Notes under the pieces: model-generated
What the model was told of the DNA's origin: nothing
Databases searched by the model: none
The model's input: only the letters and a program-made list of their open reading frames with translations
Part shown: positions 42,069-50,095 of the stretch, piece after piece
How positions within the stretch are numbered: the first letter of the stretch is position 1
Layout of the letters: each line of letters begins with the position of its first letter
Position numbers and translations under genes: made by a program
Virus record (IMG/VR): IMGVR_UViG_3300032294_001228
Span: 54,685-118,684 of that record
DNA from: a virus
Reading direction: 5' to 3' (one strand)
DNA length: 64,000 nt

Positions 42069-43076
42069 ATGCTAGCACTTGAATTATTTGAAGAATTGCA
42101 AGGACCGCCAGAGCCAACCTTAATTGATGCTCTGCGTGATTTCTTGCCTATAGCAGTCAAGCATCTGAAACTAAAACATCTTCCTAAAATCAAGCTCTTA
42201 CGTGATTTAGGCACCGAACATGTGCCATCATTTGGTAAATTCAGCAATGAAGATCGCATAGTCCATGTGGATATCGAAAATCGCCATCCAAATGATGTCT
42301 TACGCACTCTAGCACATGAACTCACACACTACGCACAGGGCGAACAGAATCGTTTAGACGCTGACAGCTGGCGGACAGGTAGCACCATAGAAGATGAAGC
42401 TAACGCCGAAGCTGGCGTTATCATGCGTAAATTTAACAAAAATTTTCCGCAGTATATGGCGCTCAAACCTATAGTGTTTGAAGCAGCCGACTACGAAAGA
42501 GACATGCAGTCAGATCCAAGTGACCCAATTCCGTTTCCTCCGGGCACTACTCTAGTAAATGTTAGTGATGTATATGATTGGTATAAACTGGGTATGGCAG
42601 TTCCTGCATTAGACAAAGCTGATCCTAGAATCTTTAATAAAGGTGTACCACATACAGTATTCGCATTTGGTACTGAAGAAGAAGAACACAGACTAGCGCC
42701 GTTACTTAAACGCCTAGGATTTACTCTACACGATATCGATAAACCAGAAGATTACGAAAAAGCCATACGAGCCAGTGATGTTGTTGAACACTTAGAACAG
42801 TATGTCGCTGAAAAGTGGACTAATAAATACAAAAAGAGTATCAACTGTAGTAATCCAAAAGGTTTTAGCCAAAAGGCCCACTGTGCTGGACGTAAGAAAA
42901 AAGCCAATGAAAACTTTGCTGATGGTAAAAAGCCTGGCCGCAAAGGATTAGCTAAACGTAGTGGAGTAGATTGCAAACAGTCAGTAACAAAATTAAGAAG
43001 CATCGCTAAGAATTCAAGCGGTGAACGTCAACGCATGGCGCATTGGTGTGCTAATATGAAATCAGGGAGAAAATAA
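42069..43076 (+). CDS. Zinc metalloprotease-like protein with basic C-terminal modules, candidate packaged protein
   Basis: 335 aa. 'MLALELFEELQG' (LFE at 6-8). 'TLAHELTHYAQGEQ' gives the HExxH zinc motif at residues 83-87, and a downstream Glu in 'EDEANAEAG' (E110 or E114) fits a gluzincin third ligand. The last 100 residues hold two basic Cys modules: 'NCSNPKGFSQKAHCAGRKKK' and 'SSGERQRMAHWCANMKSGRK'. Reads as a protease joined to nucleic acid-binding tails. Leaderless late promoter. The substrate is unknown; a host protein or a packaged precursor is possible. Confidence 0.7.
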   Translation: MLALELFEELQGPPEPTLIDALRDFLPIAVKHLKLKHLPKIKLLRDLGTEHVPSFGKFSNEDRIVHVDIENRHPNDVLRTLAHELTHYAQGEQNRLDADSWRTGSTIEDEANAEAGVIMRKFNKNFPQYMALKPIVFEAADYERDMQSDPSDPIPFPPGTTLVNVSDVYDWYKLGMAVPALDKADPRIFNKGVPHTVFAFGTEEEEHRLAPLLKRLGFTLHDIDKPEDYEKAIRASDVVEHLEQYVAEKWTNKYKKSINCSNPKGFSQKAHCAGRKKKANENFADGKKPGRKGLAKRSGVDCKQSVTKLRSIAKNSSGERQRMAHWCANMKSGRK

Positions 43077-43189
43077 TGCCTTTAATGACTCTAAAATTTG
43101 TAATAAACGGTAAAGAATATACAGTGCAGGCTAATAGCCTAGTCGAAGGTGCTAAAATGGCTGAAGCATTAGCTGCAGCAGATTTATAA
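43076..43189 (+). CDS. Small conserved peptide (37 aa)
   Basis: ATG overlaps the metalloprotease stop by one base; ends TAA at 43187-43189. A beta hairpin ('LKFVINGKEYTVQANSL') followed by an Ala-rich helix. No homologue recognised. Good packing between two genes supports coding. Confidence 0.5.
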   Translation: MPLMTLKFVINGKEYTVQANSLVEGAKMAEALAAADL

Positions 43190-43207
43190 AATTAATCAGG
43201 AATTATT

Positions 43208-43780
43208 ATGAAACCAACAGAATTTTTAAATTTAACTAAAACCATTAAGTCTATAAGTGAGGATATTGATCCAGCAGACGTAGGTGAATACGACCGCGAA
43301 GGCGAAATGGCCATTGACCAGTTAGAAACTGCTGCAGAAGCGGCTAACGAATTGCGCAGTATTTTAGATGCTGATGAGAACTTGCCTGAGTGGGTACAGA
43401 AAAAAATTACTCTAGCATTAGATTATTTAGACACCAGCCGCGATTATATGAAGTCACAAGATAACGACAGTGACGAAGAAACCTACGAAGGTGATGAGTT
43501 CTATGAAGCCTATGGTATCATGTGCGAAAACCTAGAAGAAGCAGAATACCGCGGACGCAAAGTTCCGTTAGGTAAACCAATGCAGGGGGATGTAAAAAAG
43601 TTCAAAGTATACGTTAAAGATCCTAAAACAGGCAACGTTAAAAAAGTAAACTTTGGCGATCCTAACATGCGCATTAAGAAATCAAATCCAGCACGCAGAA
43701 AATCATTCCGTGCTCGCCATAACTGCGATAATCCAGGACCGCGCACTAAAGCACGTTACTGGTCATGCCGTAAGTGGTAA
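43208..43780 (+). CDS. Candidate packaged protein with C-terminal CDNPGPRTKARYWSC module
   Basis: 190 aa. 'MKPTEFLNLTKTIKSISED' with ISE at 16-18. The N-terminal two-thirds is acidic and helical (16-120). The C-terminus is strongly basic, 'KKSNPARRKSFRARHNCDNPGPRTKARYWSCRKW', a Cys/His motif that I recall as recurring in T4-like aquatic phages, and which looks like a small zinc or DNA-binding unit. SD AGGAATT. Confidence 0.62.
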   Translation: MKPTEFLNLTKTIKSISEDIDPADVGEYDREGEMAIDQLETAAEAANELRSILDADENLPEWVQKKITLALDYLDTSRDYMKSQDNDSDEETYEGDEFYEAYGIMCENLEEAEYRGRKVPLGKPMQGDVKKFKVYVKDPKTGNVKKVNFGDPNMRIKKSNPARRKSFRARHNCDNPGPRTKARYWSCRKW

Positions 43781-43781
43781 T

Positions 43782-44210
43782 ATGAGAGAACTAATCACTC
43801 TAATAGAAGCAGTAAGTCGTGGTTGTCCAGTAGCAACTGCGGATATCCATGTCAATTTAAAAAACAGACAGCATGCCATTGATGAATATCATTATGGTCC
43901 TGCTAATCCAGATAAGCCAGAAGACTATTGGAAAAAATCTGCTAAAATATTTAACGTTAAAGAAGCCACTGCCAAGACCATGTTATGTGGTAACTGTGCG
44001 GCGTTTGATGTATCTGACAGTATGCGCGATTGTATCGCCAAGGGCATACAAGGCGACGAGAAAAACATAGATGCCAATGCCACTATTAATCTAAGCGACC
44101 TAGGCTATTGTAACTTCCTACACTTTAAATGTGCTGGTGAACGTAGTTGTTCTGCTTGGGTCACAGGTGGTCCTATTACAGAAAAAGACAAAGGTAAAAA
44201 AGCGGATTAA
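43782..44210 (+). CDS. Cysteine-rich conserved phage protein, candidate packaged protein
   Basis: 142 aa from the ATG at 43782, one base after the upstream stop. 'MRELITLIEAVSRGC' (LIE at 7-9). Cysteines in 'LCGNCAAFDVSDSMRDC' and 'LGYCNFLHFKCAGERSCSAW' suggest a four-Cys metal or iron-sulfur site. This pattern resembles a hypothetical protein common in T4-like cyanophages. Function unknown; could be a redox protein beside the SOD gene that follows. Confidence 0.62.
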   Translation: MRELITLIEAVSRGCPVATADIHVNLKNRQHAIDEYHYGPANPDKPEDYWKKSAKIFNVKEATAKTMLCGNCAAFDVSDSMRDCIAKGIQGDEKNIDANATINLSDLGYCNFLHFKCAGERSCSAWVTGGPITEKDKGKKAD

Positions 44211-44211
44211 T

Positions 44212-44745
44212 ATGAGAGCTTGTGAATTTTTAACTGAAAGTGAAGAAAAATTAGAGTTGGCCAAATTACCTTACTCTAGGACTGCTCTTGCCCCAGTTAT
44301 GAGTAAAAATACCATAGATAATCATTATGGTAAATTAGCCAAAGGATATGTTGATCGTTATAACAAGGGCGAAGGAGATGCCACATTCAATGCCGCTGGT
44401 GCTTACTTACATAATCTGTTCTTTCCACAGCTACGTGCGCCAAGATCAAGTAACAAACCAACAGGGCTAGTTAAAACTCTAATAGAACGCAAGTTTAAAA
44501 CTTTTGATAAATTTAAAGAAGAAATTGAAGAAAAGGCCATGAAGTTACAGGGTAGTCATTGGATTTATCTTAGTAAGACAGGTACTATTAAAACTATTCC
44601 CAATCATCAAAAACGTCATGACATTGCCTTGCTAATAGACTGGTGGGAACATGCGTGGGCATTAGACTACGGTACTGATAAGAAGAAATACCTGTCTAAT
44701 ATCTGGCGTATTATTAACTGGGATATTGTTAATCAACGTCTATGA
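44212..44745 (+). CDS. sodB: Fe/Mn superoxide dismutase with head-targeting-like N-terminus
   Basis: 177 aa from the ATG at 44212, one base after the upstream stop. 'MRACEFLTESEE' (LTE at 7-9). After that, 'LPYSRTALAPVMSKNTIDNHYGKLAKGYV' and 'DWWEHAWALDYGTDKKKYLSNIWRIINWDIVNQRL' are clear SodA/SodB signatures. Metal ligands H38, H67, D143 and H147 are present, and gateway Tyr is Y46. H30 of E. coli SodB is replaced by Leu. A loop of about 18 residues between the first two ligands is missing. It dismutates superoxide. Confidence 0.88.
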   Translation: MRACEFLTESEEKLELAKLPYSRTALAPVMSKNTIDNHYGKLAKGYVDRYNKGEGDATFNAAGAYLHNLFFPQLRAPRSSNKPTGLVKTLIERKFKTFDKFKEEIEEKAMKLQGSHWIYLSKTGTIKTIPNHQKRHDIALLIDWWEHAWALDYGTDKKKYLSNIWRIINWDIVNQRL

Positions 44746-45161
44746 ACAACTGGGAAGTCTATGTTAAAGAAAGTTATGAGCTCATCAAGCGAGCAGAAAA
44801 TGAGCTTACAATTAATTTAGCACACGAACTAGAAGCATACGTAGTGCACCTATTTGCTCATTATTTAGATAAACCTCGAGTCAATACAGTTCCAATAGGT
44901 GTTAAATTATTAAGTGCCGCAACTCTCCCAACCCAAGCTAAAAAAGAATTACTCAAATCAGTAGGTGACGAATGCTTGTTAATCAACAGTATGGAATGGG
45001 GTAAACACCGTTGGCCCACTGAAGTCTATTATAGTGATATGGGACAGATGGCCTATCTGAGCCGTGCTTATGCAGAACGTCCTCCGGAAGACTTATATGA
45101 TGATTTAGCTTATCAATTCCAAACCGCAACCAAAATACTACGCAAGTGTAGAATAAATTAA
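44742..45161 (+). CDS. Hypothetical protein after SOD
   Basis: 139 aa, ATGA overlap with the SOD gene. 'LAHELEAYVVHLFAHYLDKPRVNTVPIGVKLL' (about 27-58) and 'AYLSRAYAERPPEDLYDDLAYQF' (about 103-125), mostly helical. N-terminus 'MNNWEVYVKESYEL' lacks [L/I]xE. Last gene before the dsbA promoter. Function unknown. Confidence 0.55.
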   Translation: MNNWEVYVKESYELIKRAENELTINLAHELEAYVVHLFAHYLDKPRVNTVPIGVKLLSAATLPTQAKKELLKSVGDECLLINSMEWGKHRWPTEVYYSDMGQMAYLSRAYAERPPEDLYDDLAYQFQTATKILRKCRIN

Positions 45162-45170
45162 CCAAACCTC

Positions 45171-45199
45171 TAGACACGGTTAAATACTTCAAGTATAAT
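45171..45199 (+). promoter_or_regulatory. Sigma70-like promoter for dsbA
   Basis: TAGACA (45171-45176), 17-nt spacer, TATAAT (45194-45199). SD AAGGAA near 45213 precedes the ATG at 45226. Confidence 0.6.
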
Positions 45200-45225
45200 A
45201 TAATTTTAAATCAAGGAAAATTGAC

Positions 45226-45483
45226 ATGTCAAAAATGTTTTCAGGCGAACAAAAAGCCAAACTAACACAGTTAATCAACGAAGGTATCGCTGTTCTACAA
45301 GAAGTAGAAGATCTATCAGCGGGCCTAAACGATACGGTTAAAGCTGTCGCAGAAGAACTAGAAATCAAACCGGCGATCTTAAAGAAAGCTATCAAGATCG
45401 CACAAAAATCAAAATTAACTGAAACCAATGCTGATCACGAAACTCTAACAGACATCTTAGAAACAGTTGGTCGCACTGTTTGA
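45226..45483 (+). CDS. dsbA: T4 DsbA-like double-stranded DNA-binding protein
   Basis: 85 aa. Begins 'MSKMFSGEQKAKLTQLINEG' followed by a conserved 'EELEIKPAILKKAIKIAQKSK', matching the T4 DsbA protein that binds DNA and modulates late transcription. Helical and charged with basic C-terminal helix-turn region. Its promoter is of the early class. The next gene overlaps its stop. Confidence 0.8.
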   Translation: MSKMFSGEQKAKLTQLINEGIAVLQEVEDLSAGLNDTVKAVAEELEIKPAILKKAIKIAQKSKLTETNADHETLTDILETVGRTV

Positions 45484-46112
45484 TGAAAAAGTTTTCTGCG
45501 GTAGTTTATACTGCTGGGAGGACTGGTTCCCATTTAATAATTAATAATTTATGTAGACATTATCATGTCACTCGTCAACTAGATTCGGACAGATCTATCG
45601 TTGACGGTATAGTACATACTCACAATCCGTTATATATACCACCAACTGAAAATTTTATTGCTATCATAAGTCGGCGACATAATCAATTTGAATCAATTTT
45701 AAGTATGGAATTAACCAAACTAACCAATGAGTTTGTGGCATATACAAATAAAGAAATAACGCCATTCGCTATAAACCTAGCAAAATTTAAAAATTGTTAT
45801 CTTTTTCAAAAAGCATTTTATCAGGCGATTGATAGAACTAGGTATACTAAAGTAGTTGATATAGATTATGAAGATTTGATTTCTAACCCAACGTGTTTAG
45901 TATCTGATTTTAATGTTAAAATTGATTTATCATTAACTAAAAAATCTCCATACAATTATTATAATTTAGTTACAAATATCAAAGAGTTAAAAGAAACATT
46001 TCAAGAATTAGAACAAAAATCAATTACTCCAGAAGAAATTGAAAATTTTAAAAAAACAATAGAATCAGATTTAATGGATATACGGATAAATCATAAAGGA
46101 AATCGACTATGA
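45480..46112 (+). CDS. Sulfotransferase-like protein
   Basis: 210 aa. 'AVVYTAGRTGSHLIIN' (about 7-22) is a 5'-phosphosulfate-binding-like loop (T-x-G-R-T-G-S), and 'FIAIISRRHNQFESILSME' (about 59-77) sits where the 3'-phosphate-binding R..S is found; 'KVVDIDYEDLISNP' is a later conserved region. The acceptor is unknown. More AT-rich than surrounding genes. The alternative start is one codon downstream. Confidence 0.6.
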   Translation: MMKKFSAVVYTAGRTGSHLIINNLCRHYHVTRQLDSDRSIVDGIVHTHNPLYIPPTENFIAIISRRHNQFESILSMELTKLTNEFVAYTNKEITPFAINLAKFKNCYLFQKAFYQAIDRTRYTKVVDIDYEDLISNPTCLVSDFNVKIDLSLTKKSPYNYYNLVTNIKELKETFQELEQKSITPEEIENFKKTIESDLMDIRINHKGNRL

Positions 46113-46396
46113 TCGATTGGCATAGAACAATAAAATTTATCAGAGATGATTGGCACAGTCATCCCGTAAGATTATGTTTGGAAGTTTTTAATTGGTTTTT
46201 AAATATAATTGTTGTAGTTACGTTTGCGGCAACTGTACCTGATGTACCATTTTTAATAGTTTACCCATTGTTCTTTTGCTGTCTAGCAATTAGTATGTAT
46301 TCAGCATTAAGCAGAGGAAGTTTTGGTTTGTTCATGACCAGCTTGACAATTTTTCTAGTAGATCTTGTGGGATATGCTAGATTGCTATATAATTAA
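46109..46396 (+). CDS. Small membrane protein
   Basis: 95 aa, ATGA overlap with the previous gene. Two to three hydrophobic segments: 'FNWFLNIIVVVTFAATV', 'FLIVYPLFFCCLAISMY', 'LFMTSLTIFLVDLVGYA'. No family recognised. It ends 68 nt before the polymerase gene and covers the -35 of its promoter. Confidence 0.55.
   Translation: MIDWHRTIKFIRDDWHSHPVRLCLEVFNWFLNIIVVVTFAATVPDVPFLIVYPLFFCCLAISMYSALSRGSFGLFMTSLTIFLVDLVGYARLLYN
46365..46393 (+). promoter_or_regulatory. Candidate sigma70-like promoter for DNA polymerase
   Basis: TTGTGG (46365-46370), 17-nt spacer, TATAAT (46388-46393). Start near 46400, immediately before the two leader hairpins. Confidence 0.4.
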
Positions 46397-46406
46397 ATAT
46401 AAAGAC

Positions 46407-46419
46407 GCCCACGTTGGGC
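46407..46419 (+). promoter_or_regulatory. Small GC hairpin in the polymerase leader
   Basis: GCCCA-CGT-TGGGC, 5-bp stem with 3-nt loop, at the start of the predicted leader. Could stabilise the mRNA 5' end. Confidence 0.45.
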
Positions 46420-46429
46420 ATGTAGAGTG

Positions 46430-46451
46430 TGTGTGAGCTAGAAGTCGCACA
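46430..46451 (+). promoter_or_regulatory. Candidate autogenous operator hairpin for DNA polymerase
   Basis: A 7-bp stem (46430-46436 with 46445-46451, one G-U pair) closes an 8-nt loop (46437-46444, GCTAGAAG). The SD AAGGA is 3 nt downstream, ATG at 46464. In T4 and RB69, gp43 represses its own translation by binding a hairpin with an 8-nt loop next to the SD, from memory. Size and place match. Confidence 0.5.
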
Positions 46452-46463
46452 AAAAGGAAAAAG

Positions 46464-49121
46464 ATGAGTTACGTAGACGCATTGTTCGATAGAACAAAAG
46501 ATCGCATTTACATCGTTGAGCGTGTAAATGGACAAAGAGAGTATAAAGAGTTTCCAGCTAATTATACTTTTTATTATGATGACCCTCGTGGTAAATTCCG
46601 CACTATCTATGATACCCCAGTGTCACGTTTCAGCACACGCATAGGTAAAGAGTTCCACAAAGAACTTAAAATCAATAGTGGTAAAAAAATATGGGAAAGT
46701 GATATCAATCCCGTATTCCGCTGTCTAGAAGAAAATTATCTAGGACAGAAATCCCCTAAACTACAGACAGCATTCTTCGACATTGAAGTAGACTTTGACC
46801 CTGTACGGGGATTTAGTAAACCAGAGGATCCATTTAATCCAATTACCGCAGTGTCGGTATATCTAGATTGGCTAGACAAACTAGTGACCATGGTTATCCC
46901 ACCCAAGAGCATGAGCTGGGAAACAGCAGAAGAAATAGTTAAAAACTATGATAACTGTTTCCTAATGGAACGTGAAGAGGACCTGCTGAAAACGTTCCTG
47001 GACTTGATTGATGATGCCGATATACTGTCAGGTTGGAACTCGGAAGGCTTCGATATCCCATATATGGTACAGCGCACCAATCGTGTCTTGAGCAAAGATG
47101 ACACACGCAGATTTTGCTTATGGGGACAATTCCCTAAGCAACGTGAGTTTGAACGCTTTGGTGCGGCTAATTTGACATTTGACCTTATTGGTCGTGTGCA
47201 TATGGACTATATGCAACTGTATCGCAAATACACTTATGAAGAACGCCACAGTTATAGTTTGGATGCTATTAGTGAATACGAACTAGGTGAAAGTAAAACA
47301 CAGTATGAAGGCACATTAGATCAATTATATAACAAAGACTTTGCTAAGTTTATTGAGTATAATAGACAGGATACAGCCTTATTACATAAACTAGATGCAA
47401 AACTACGTTTCTTAGATCTAGCTAACGAATTGGCGCATGACAACACTGTGCTATTACAGACAACTATGGGCGCAGTAGCAGTTACAGAACAGGCTATCAT
47501 CAACGAAGCACATCAACTAGGTATGGTTGTACCAAATCGCAACCGTGATGAACAGTTTGACACACAGGCCGCAGGTGCTTATGTGGCAACGCCTAAAGCA
47601 GGTATGCATGACTATATCGGTGCTATTGACATTAACTCACTGTACCCGTCAGCTATTCGCGCACTTAACATGGGTCCAGAAACTATCGTAGGACAACTGC
47701 GTCCTACAATGACTGAACACTATATCAAAGAGAAACAAACAGCGGGCAGTAGTTTTGCTGACGCATGGGAAGGTTTGTTTGGCAGTTTAGAATATACCGC
47801 AGTTATGAATGGTGAAGTTGGCACAGAGATCACTATCGATTGGGCAAATGGTACCAGTGATGTATTAAGTGCCGCAGACGTTTGGCGATTAATATTTGAC
47901 AGCAATAAACCTTGGATATTATCAGCCAATGGTACTATCTTTAACAATGAACGCAAGGGTGTTATACCTGGTTTACTAGAACGTTGGTATGCTGAACGTA
48001 AAGAGATGCAGGCTAAAAAGAAAGAGGCGACTACAGATGAAGACACAGCATTCTGGGACAAGCGTCAGCTAGTTAAGAAGATTAACTTGAACAGTTTGTA
48101 TGGTGCTATTCTTAATCCTGGTTGTCGTTTCTTTGACAAACGCATTGGTCAATCAACTACATTAACTGGTAGAACTATTGCTAAACATATGGATGCTTAT
48201 ATCAATGAATGTATCACAGGCAAGTATGACCACGTAGGTGAAGCAATTATCTATGGTGATACAGACTCCTGTTACTTCTCAGCTTACCCAATGGTTCGTG
48301 CAGATGTTGAAGCAGGTAAGATGGAATGGAACAAAGACATTGCTGTGGGATTGTATGACAGTATCGCAGATCAAGTTAATGAAAGTTTTCCAGCATTCTG
48401 TGAACGTGCATTCCATACTCCACGTCGACAAGGTGAACTGATCAAAGGCGGTCGTGAACTGGTAGCACTTAAAGGCCTGTTTATCAAGAAGAAACGTTAT
48501 GCTGTATTGATTTACGACATGGAAGGTAACAGACTAGACACACACGGTAAACCAGGCAAAGTAAAAGCCATGGGCTTAGACTTAAAACGATCAGATACTC
48601 CAAAAGTCATCCAAGACTTCTTAAGTGATATCTTGTTAGACGTGCTTACAGGTACAGGTCGTGAAGCAATCATTGACAAAGTGCGTGAGTTTAAACTAGT
48701 GTTCACAGAACGTCCGGCCTGGGAAAAAGGTACACCTAAGCGTGTAAACAACTTGACCAAGTATACCAAAGAAGAGGAACGCCTAGGCAAAGCCAACATG
48801 CCAGGACATGTGCGTGCGGCTATGAATTGGAATAACTTAAAACGTATGATGGGTGATAACTATAGTATGCAGATCGTCGACGGTATGAAAACTATCGTAT
48901 GTAAACTCAAAGATAATCCATTGGGTTATAGTTCAGTAGGCTATCCCACAGATGAAACACATATACCTGCCTGGTTTAAAGAATTACCATTTGATGATGC
49001 CAGCATGGAAACCGGTATCGTAGATCAAAAGGTAGAAAATCTATTAGGTGTGTTGAAATGGCAAATCGCTGAGAATACACAGATCGCAACTACGTTTGAT
49101 AACTTGTTTAGTTTTGAATGA
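46464..49121 (+). CDS. 43: Replicative DNA polymerase, family B (T4 gp43-like)
   Basis: 885 aa, close to T4 gp43 (898). The 3'-5' exonuclease has ExoI 'FFDIEVDFD' (D106/E108), ExoII 'GWNSEGFDIPY' near 188-198 and ExoIII 'YNRQDTALL' near 298-306. Polymerase motif A is 'DINSLYPSAIRAL', motif B 'KKINLNSLYGAIL', motif C 'YGDTDS'. The C-terminal end 'IATTFDNLFSFE' is the likely clamp-binding peptide. An autogenous operator candidate precedes the gene; the 5' leader is AT/GT-rich. A downstream methyltransferase-like gene overlaps by 4 nt. Confidence 0.95.
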   Translation: MSYVDALFDRTKDRIYIVERVNGQREYKEFPANYTFYYDDPRGKFRTIYDTPVSRFSTRIGKEFHKELKINSGKKIWESDINPVFRCLEENYLGQKSPKLQTAFFDIEVDFDPVRGFSKPEDPFNPITAVSVYLDWLDKLVTMVIPPKSMSWETAEEIVKNYDNCFLMEREEDLLKTFLDLIDDADILSGWNSEGFDIPYMVQRTNRVLSKDDTRRFCLWGQFPKQREFERFGAANLTFDLIGRVHMDYMQLYRKYTYEERHSYSLDAISEYELGESKTQYEGTLDQLYNKDFAKFIEYNRQDTALLHKLDAKLRFLDLANELAHDNTVLLQTTMGAVAVTEQAIINEAHQLGMVVPNRNRDEQFDTQAAGAYVATPKAGMHDYIGAIDINSLYPSAIRALNMGPETIVGQLRPTMTEHYIKEKQTAGSSFADAWEGLFGSLEYTAVMNGEVGTEITIDWANGTSDVLSAADVWRLIFDSNKPWILSANGTIFNNERKGVIPGLLERWYAERKEMQAKKKEATTDEDTAFWDKRQLVKKINLNSLYGAILNPGCRFFDKRIGQSTTLTGRTIAKHMDAYINECITGKYDHVGEAIIYGDTDSCYFSAYPMVRADVEAGKMEWNKDIAVGLYDSIADQVNESFPAFCERAFHTPRRQGELIKGGRELVALKGLFIKKKRYAVLIYDMEGNRLDTHGKPGKVKAMGLDLKRSDTPKVIQDFLSDILLDVLTGTGREAIIDKVREFKLVFTERPAWEKGTPKRVNNLTKYTKEEERLGKANMPGHVRAAMNWNNLKRMMGDNYSMQIVDGMKTIVCKLKDNPLGYSSVGYPTDETHIPAWFKELPFDDASMETGIVDQKVENLLGVLKWQIAENTQIATTFDNLFSFE

Positions 49122-50053
49122 TGCACAATCTTAGCGACTCAATCAGTCTGAGAGATCAGCTTAATAAAGCTCTAGAGATAATATTAGATCTAGAGGTAAT
49201 ATTAGATACAACTCAAGCTGATCATCGATTAGAAATATTAAAACAACTCTCAGACAACACAGTGTTTATGTCTGAGAGGATAGCTGAATTTATCTCCGAG
49301 TATCAAGAATATATTAATCAATATCAATCTATTATCAGCATGTATAAACAATTAGTAGCTGATACAAATTTAGCTATTGAAGAAATAGGACAAAATATTG
49401 TCAACACTACACCACTATTATCAGATGAAGAATTAAGTAAATTGATGTCGAGCGAATGTGATGATCAATCAGTGCCAGTTGATGCTATTAATAGAATATA
49501 TCATTATACTAATGCGATATATCCTGGACTAGTAATTGCACCAACTTCATTTGAATATATTAATCTTATGGTTGCTTCGGACCCTTTGTATTTGTTAGGA
49601 ACTATTAGTAAATTGCAATCAGTTATAGAAAAATTCCCTGAACAATACCAAAATAGATTAAGACTTTATAGTGACGTTGAAAGTTTGCCAAAAAATCAAT
49701 TTTCTTTAATTTTTGTTACTTATCTTTTCCGTTGTTTACCATATGTGCAGGTAATAGAGTATCTTAGAACAATGTTAAAATTACTACGTCCGGGTGGGTG
49801 CATTATGTTTACCTACTATAATTGCGATATCCACAGAGTAGCTCAATTGTTTGAAAAGGGTTACGTACCATACTCTAGTCAAACTAGATTGTATCGGGAC
49901 TGCCAACAGTTAGGATATGAAATATTAGAATTTAACAATGAATCAGTTGATCTCGCTGCTGAAAAATACGTATCTTGGGTCCAATTACAAAAGCCAGGAG
50001 AACTTACTTCAGTTAAACGGGCGCAGGCATTAGGTAATATTCTTAGAAAATAA
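49118..50053 (+). CDS. Coiled-coil plus methyltransferase-like domain protein
   Basis: 311 aa, ATGA overlap with polymerase. N-terminal half (1-120) is coiled-coil-like helical. The C-terminal half has 'QFSLIFVTYLFRCLPYVQVIEYLRTMLKLLRPGGCIMFTYYN' (about 188-229), which resembles the later half of a class I methyltransferase (motif IV to strand 5), but a typical GxGxG motif I is not obvious. Function unknown; a diverged or degenerate methyltransferase. Confidence 0.5.
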   Translation: MMHNLSDSISLRDQLNKALEIILDLEVILDTTQADHRLEILKQLSDNTVFMSERIAEFISEYQEYINQYQSIISMYKQLVADTNLAIEEIGQNIVNTTPLLSDEELSKLMSSECDDQSVPVDAINRIYHYTNAIYPGLVIAPTSFEYINLMVASDPLYLLGTISKLQSVIEKFPEQYQNRLRLYSDVESLPKNQFSLIFVTYLFRCLPYVQVIEYLRTMLKLLRPGGCIMFTYYNCDIHRVAQLFEKGYVPYSSQTRLYRDCQQLGYEILEFNNESVDLAAEKYVSWVQLQKPGELTSVKRAQALGNILRK

Positions 50054-50066
50054 TTTATCAAAACAC

Positions 50067-50095
50067 TTGCATGATCTAAATACATCACGTATACT
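50067..50095 (+). promoter_or_regulatory. Sigma70-like promoter for the sliding clamp
   Basis: TTGCAT (50067-50072), 17-nt spacer, TATACT (50090-50095). AAGGAG at about 50107 precedes the ATG at 50119. Confidence 0.6.
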
